NCBI GenBank assembly: GCA_944388865.1 | Contig: CALXKM010000043.1 | Span: 1-64,000, forward strand | DNA length: 64,000 bases | Source: an uncultured Duodenibacillus sp. | GTDB lineage: Bacteria; Pseudomonadota; Gammaproteobacteria; Burkholderiales; Burkholderiaceae_F | Direction of reading: 5' to 3' | Shown: piece by piece, positions 61,676 to 64,000 of the stretch | How positions within the stretch are numbered: position 1 is the stretch's first letter | Layout of the letters: every line of letters starts with the position of its first letter | Translations under genes and position numbers: made by a program | The notes under the pieces: model-generated | The model's database searches: none | Told to the model about the DNA's origin: nothing | Seen by the model: the letters and a program-made list of their open reading frames with translations, nothing else

Positions 61676-62908
61676 TTAAGCGCCTGCGCCGGTCTGCGGC
61701 TTGAGCGTGCAGAGGGCAATCCAGCCGATTGATAAAAGAGCAACGGCAAAGTAAAACCCGCTGTTCCACGTGCCGGCGGTATCTTTAAGCCAGCCTGTGA
61801 CGTAGGGGGCGGCAATGGCGCCGACCATGGCAATGCAGTTGTAGAGGCCGTAGACGGTCGACATCTTGTCTTTCGGTGCATGGTCGGCGATCAAGGCCAG
61901 CAGAAGCGGATCGCAGGCAAGCTTTCCGACGAATCCGTAGGCCACCAATGAGGCGATCATGACTGTCCAGCTCTGCGTGCTGATGAGAGAGAGAATTGAG
62001 GCGATCGTCAGCGGAATGAGCACCATCAAAAGCGGCTTGCGGGCATGGAAGCGATCCGAAATTCGAGCAAACGCAAGCGCCATCGGAATGCTCGTCCACG
62101 CGACGAGAGAGGAAAACATGCCGGTCTCAGAAAGCGGTATTGCGCGCACGTCGGCCAGATAGACCGGCAGCCAAGTCACCATCACGAAAAAGCCGTAGAC
62201 ATTGCAGAAAGAAATCAGAAAGATCGTTGCAAGTGTTCTGTTCGAGAGAATTTCCTTTACGGGCCCAAGCACGCTTTTGTGCGGCAGCTCAACCGTTTCG
62301 GACCTATGGGCATGGATGCCTTCCTTAACGAACAGATAAATGGCAATCCCCACCAGAATCGTCGGCACTGCAAAGAGCAAAAATGTCGTTCGCCATCCCA
62401 ATCCTAGCTCAAACGATACGAAGCTCGACCCGATCAAGCCCAAGGAGATGCCGGCGGCCTGGCCGCTGTTGATGATCGCAAAGCTCATCGTTCTATACTG
62501 CTTGGGCGTTGAATCCGAAGAGACGGCATACTGCGGACCGTAATAGAACCCTTCGCCGAATCCGGCCAAAACTCTGACCGCAAGAAGCACTGCAAAGGTC
62601 GAAACCAAGCCTGTGAGCGCAGTCGCGCAGCCGAAGATCAGAAACCCGGCGCAAATCAGCTTGGTGCGCCCCCACTTGTCGCCGAGCAGCCCTGAGGGAA
62701 TCTGCACGGCTGTATAGACGATGAAGAAGACGCTGCTGATGAGACCGACTTCTGCATTGGTCAGCGCGAATTCATCCCTGATGACGCCCTGCACGGGGCT
62801 CAAGATTGTGCGGTCCGCATACATGAAAACCCAGCCGAGGAAAAACAGCAGCGATGTGAGCATCCAGCGCTTTCCTGTCGTTGTTTGCTTAGTCATTGCG
62901 GTCGTCAT
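61676..62908 (-). CDS. MFS transporter, anion:cation symporter type
   Basis: 410 aa, 12 membrane segments. Signature loops GLLGDKWGRTK between helices 2 and 3 and an ISDRFHARKP equivalent in the second half, as in ACS-family organic-anion carriers. ATG 62908 chosen over an upstream alternative because it sits close to an AAGG; MTKQ at 62896 is possible. Starts 81 bp after the neighbouring paralogue and ends 9 bp before the FAH gene, so part of the cluster. Likely uptake of the pathway substrate. Confidence 0.88.
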   Translation of the reverse strand: MTTAMTKQTTTGKRWMLTSLLFFLGWVFMYADRTILSPVQGVIRDEFALTNAEVGLISSVFFIVYTAVQIPSGLLGDKWGRTKLICAGFLIFGCATALTGLVSTFAVLLAVRVLAGFGEGFYYGPQYAVSSDSTPKQYRTMSFAIINSGQAAGISLGLIGSSFVSFELGLGWRTTFLLFAVPTILVGIAIYLFVKEGIHAHRSETVELPHKSVLGPVKEILSNRTLATIFLISFCNVYGFFVMVTWLPVYLADVRAIPLSETGMFSSLVAWTSIPMALAFARISDRFHARKPLLMVLIPLTIASILSLISTQSWTVMIASLVAYGFVGKLACDPLLLALIADHAPKDKMSTVYGLYNCIAMVGAIAAPYVTGWLKDTAGTWNSGFYFAVALLSIGWIALCTLKPQTGAGA

Positions 62909-62988
62909 AAAAAACCTTCGTCGTTTGTCGTTTGCAGTGCCTTGCAAAGCGGGCCACGCACGAAGGCACTGCGAAATATGGAAAGTCT

Positions 62989-64000
62989 CTAGCTGATGCG
63001 CTTTCGCTCATCGATGCACAGCACAACGACGATGCCGATCAGAAGCAGCGCTACCGCCACGTAAAAGCCGCTGTTCCACGATCCGGTAATGTCGCGCAGC
63101 AAGCCCGTTGCATAGGGTGCGACGATGGCCGAACTCATGCCCACAAAATTGAAGATTCCAAAGGCTGTTGAAAGCTGATTGCGGGGCGAATTGTCGGCGA
63201 TCAGCGCAATGGCCAAAGGATCAGTTGCAAGCTTGCCGAAAAAGCCGTAGCAGACGAGCGCAACGATCATGAGCGTGCGGCTTTCGGTGAGAAGCAGCAG
63301 CGCGATGCTGCAGGCCGCAAGAGGCAGCAGGCACAAGATGACCGGACGCCGCTTACCGATTTTGTCCGAAATGTAGCCGTACAGAAGCGCTGCAGGAATC
63401 GAAGTCCAAGCCACGAGCGAAGACACGAATCCTGTATCCGAGCGTGAAATCTGGCGAACTTCCTCAAGATAGACCGGCAGCCACGTGCACATGACGAAGA
63501 ATCCGTAAAGACTGCAGAAGACAAGAAGGTAGGTGAGGACAAGGTTCTTGTTCTTGAGCAAATCCATGAATTTGGGCTTTTCCTGATGCTGAGCGACGGC
63601 AGGGTCTGATTTCGGCGAGCGGATGAAAACCAATATGGCCAAACCCACCAGCAGCGTCGGCACGGCAAAGACGTAAAAGGGCATTCTCCAGCCGCCATCG
63701 AGATCAACGGCAATCCAGCTTGAGGCAACCAAGCCCAGCGTAATGCCGAAAGCCTGGCCGCTGTTGATGATGGCGCTGCCGAGAGTGCGATACTTCGTCG
63801 GAATCAATTCCGAGGACAGACCGTATTGCGGCCCGTAGTAAAACCCCTGGCCGATGCCCATCAAGGCTCGCGCGACCAGCAAAACGCCGAAAGACCCTGC
63901 AATGCCGGTGATGCCGGTAAACAGGCCGAAGATGGCAAAGCCCAAAGCAATGACCTTCGTCTTGCCGAACTTGTCGCCCAGCATGCCCGAAGGAACCTGC
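62989..64000 (-). CDS. MFS transporter, paralogue, 5' end beyond the window
   Basis: 337 codons visible; about 60-70 N-terminal residues lie past position 64000. Strongly similar along its length to the neighbouring carrier (QVPSGMLGDKFGKTK, FYYGPQYGLSSE, GFFVMCTWLPVYLEEV). The tandem pair suggests a recent duplication, perhaps for two related organic anions. Same operon direction as the amidase cluster. Confidence 0.88.
   Translation of the reverse strand, partial: QVPSGMLGDKFGKTKVIALGFAIFGLFTGITGIAGSFGVLLVARALMGIGQGFYYGPQYGLSSELIPTKYRTLGSAIINSGQAFGITLGLVASSWIAVDLDGGWRMPFYVFAVPTLLVGLAILVFIRSPKSDPAVAQHQEKPKFMDLLKNKNLVLTYLLVFCSLYGFFVMCTWLPVYLEEVRQISRSDTGFVSSLVAWTSIPAALLYGYISDKIGKRRPVILCLLPLAACSIALLLLTESRTLMIVALVCYGFFGKLATDPLAIALIADNSPRNQLSTAFGIFNFVGMSSAIVAPYATGLLRDITGSWNSGFYVAVALLLIGIVVVLCIDERKRIS

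Overview
The window looks like chromosome of a host-associated, largely anaerobic betaproteobacterium, most likely Sutterellaceae (Sutterella/Parasutterella group). This is an inference from gene content: betaproteobacterial-type H-NS, several exported flavocytochrome-c-like flavin reductases, a DcuC carrier, an autotransporter and a DmsB-like ferredoxin. No rRNA or other phylogenetic marker is present, so the family-level call is moderate.

Layout. 0-3 kb: stand-alone AAA ATPase, orphan RelB/DinJ-like antitoxin, LysR regulator. 3-6 kb: two exported FAD reductases in one operon. 6-9.5 kb: AT-rich leader with a 10-G tract, then an autotransporter whose passenger is AT-rich and whose barrel has normal composition. 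9.7-15.2 kb: a second AAA ATPase, an orphan amino-acid binding protein, and a third ATPase cut in two by a complete ISL3-family element with 8-bp target duplication. 15-21 kb: Fsr-like MFS pump, lon with a heat-shock promoter, a fourth ATPase. 21-25.6 kb: CsoR-like sensor with a P1B ATPase, a flavin reductase and the remnant of another. 25.7-28.2 kb: repeat-containing exported protein, manganese riboswitch plus GDT1 exporter, a small unknown family member, HU, tRNA-Val. 28.2-32.4 kb: tetraheme cytochrome plus Tat-exported flavin reductase, divergent from an RpiR regulator and DUF401 permease. 32.5-36.1 kb: ATPase remnant, lipoprotein-like phosphatidylserine-decarboxylase homologue, and an AlbA_2 regulator gene with an amber codon. 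36.7-41.5 kb: asparaginase, LysR, DcuC and M20 hydrolase, probably an amino-acid/dicarboxylate module. 41.6-45.8 kb: UmuD-like autorepressor divergent from umuC, two unknown small genes, H-NS. 46-51 kb: YqhD-like alcohol dehydrogenase, flavodoxin, and a biotin operon with a BioB-BioA fusion and bioD. 51-54 kb: small lipoprotein, DmsB-like ferredoxin, a DUF134-NifX-His/Cys-rich fusion, tandem tRNA-Asp. 54.3-64 kb: a minus-strand catabolic cluster (two MFS carriers, FAH-family enzyme, amidase, FdrA, DUF1116/YlbE, LysR, carbamate kinase) resembling the oxamate branch of allantoin use.

Recurring themes. (1) Several solitary P-loop NTPases, the intact ones with PD-(D/E)XK-like C-termini, mostly with a private palindrome just upstream and four of seven visibly broken. 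(2) Five exported flavoprotein reductase genes or remnants whose C-terminal substrate loop differs from fumarate reductase. (3) Unusual domain combinations: BioB-BioA, DUF134-NifX-metal tail, UmuD with a 71-residue N-terminal extension, a lipoprotein-like PSD. (4) A small WRQVSP-containing family, one member next to HU and one next to H-NS.
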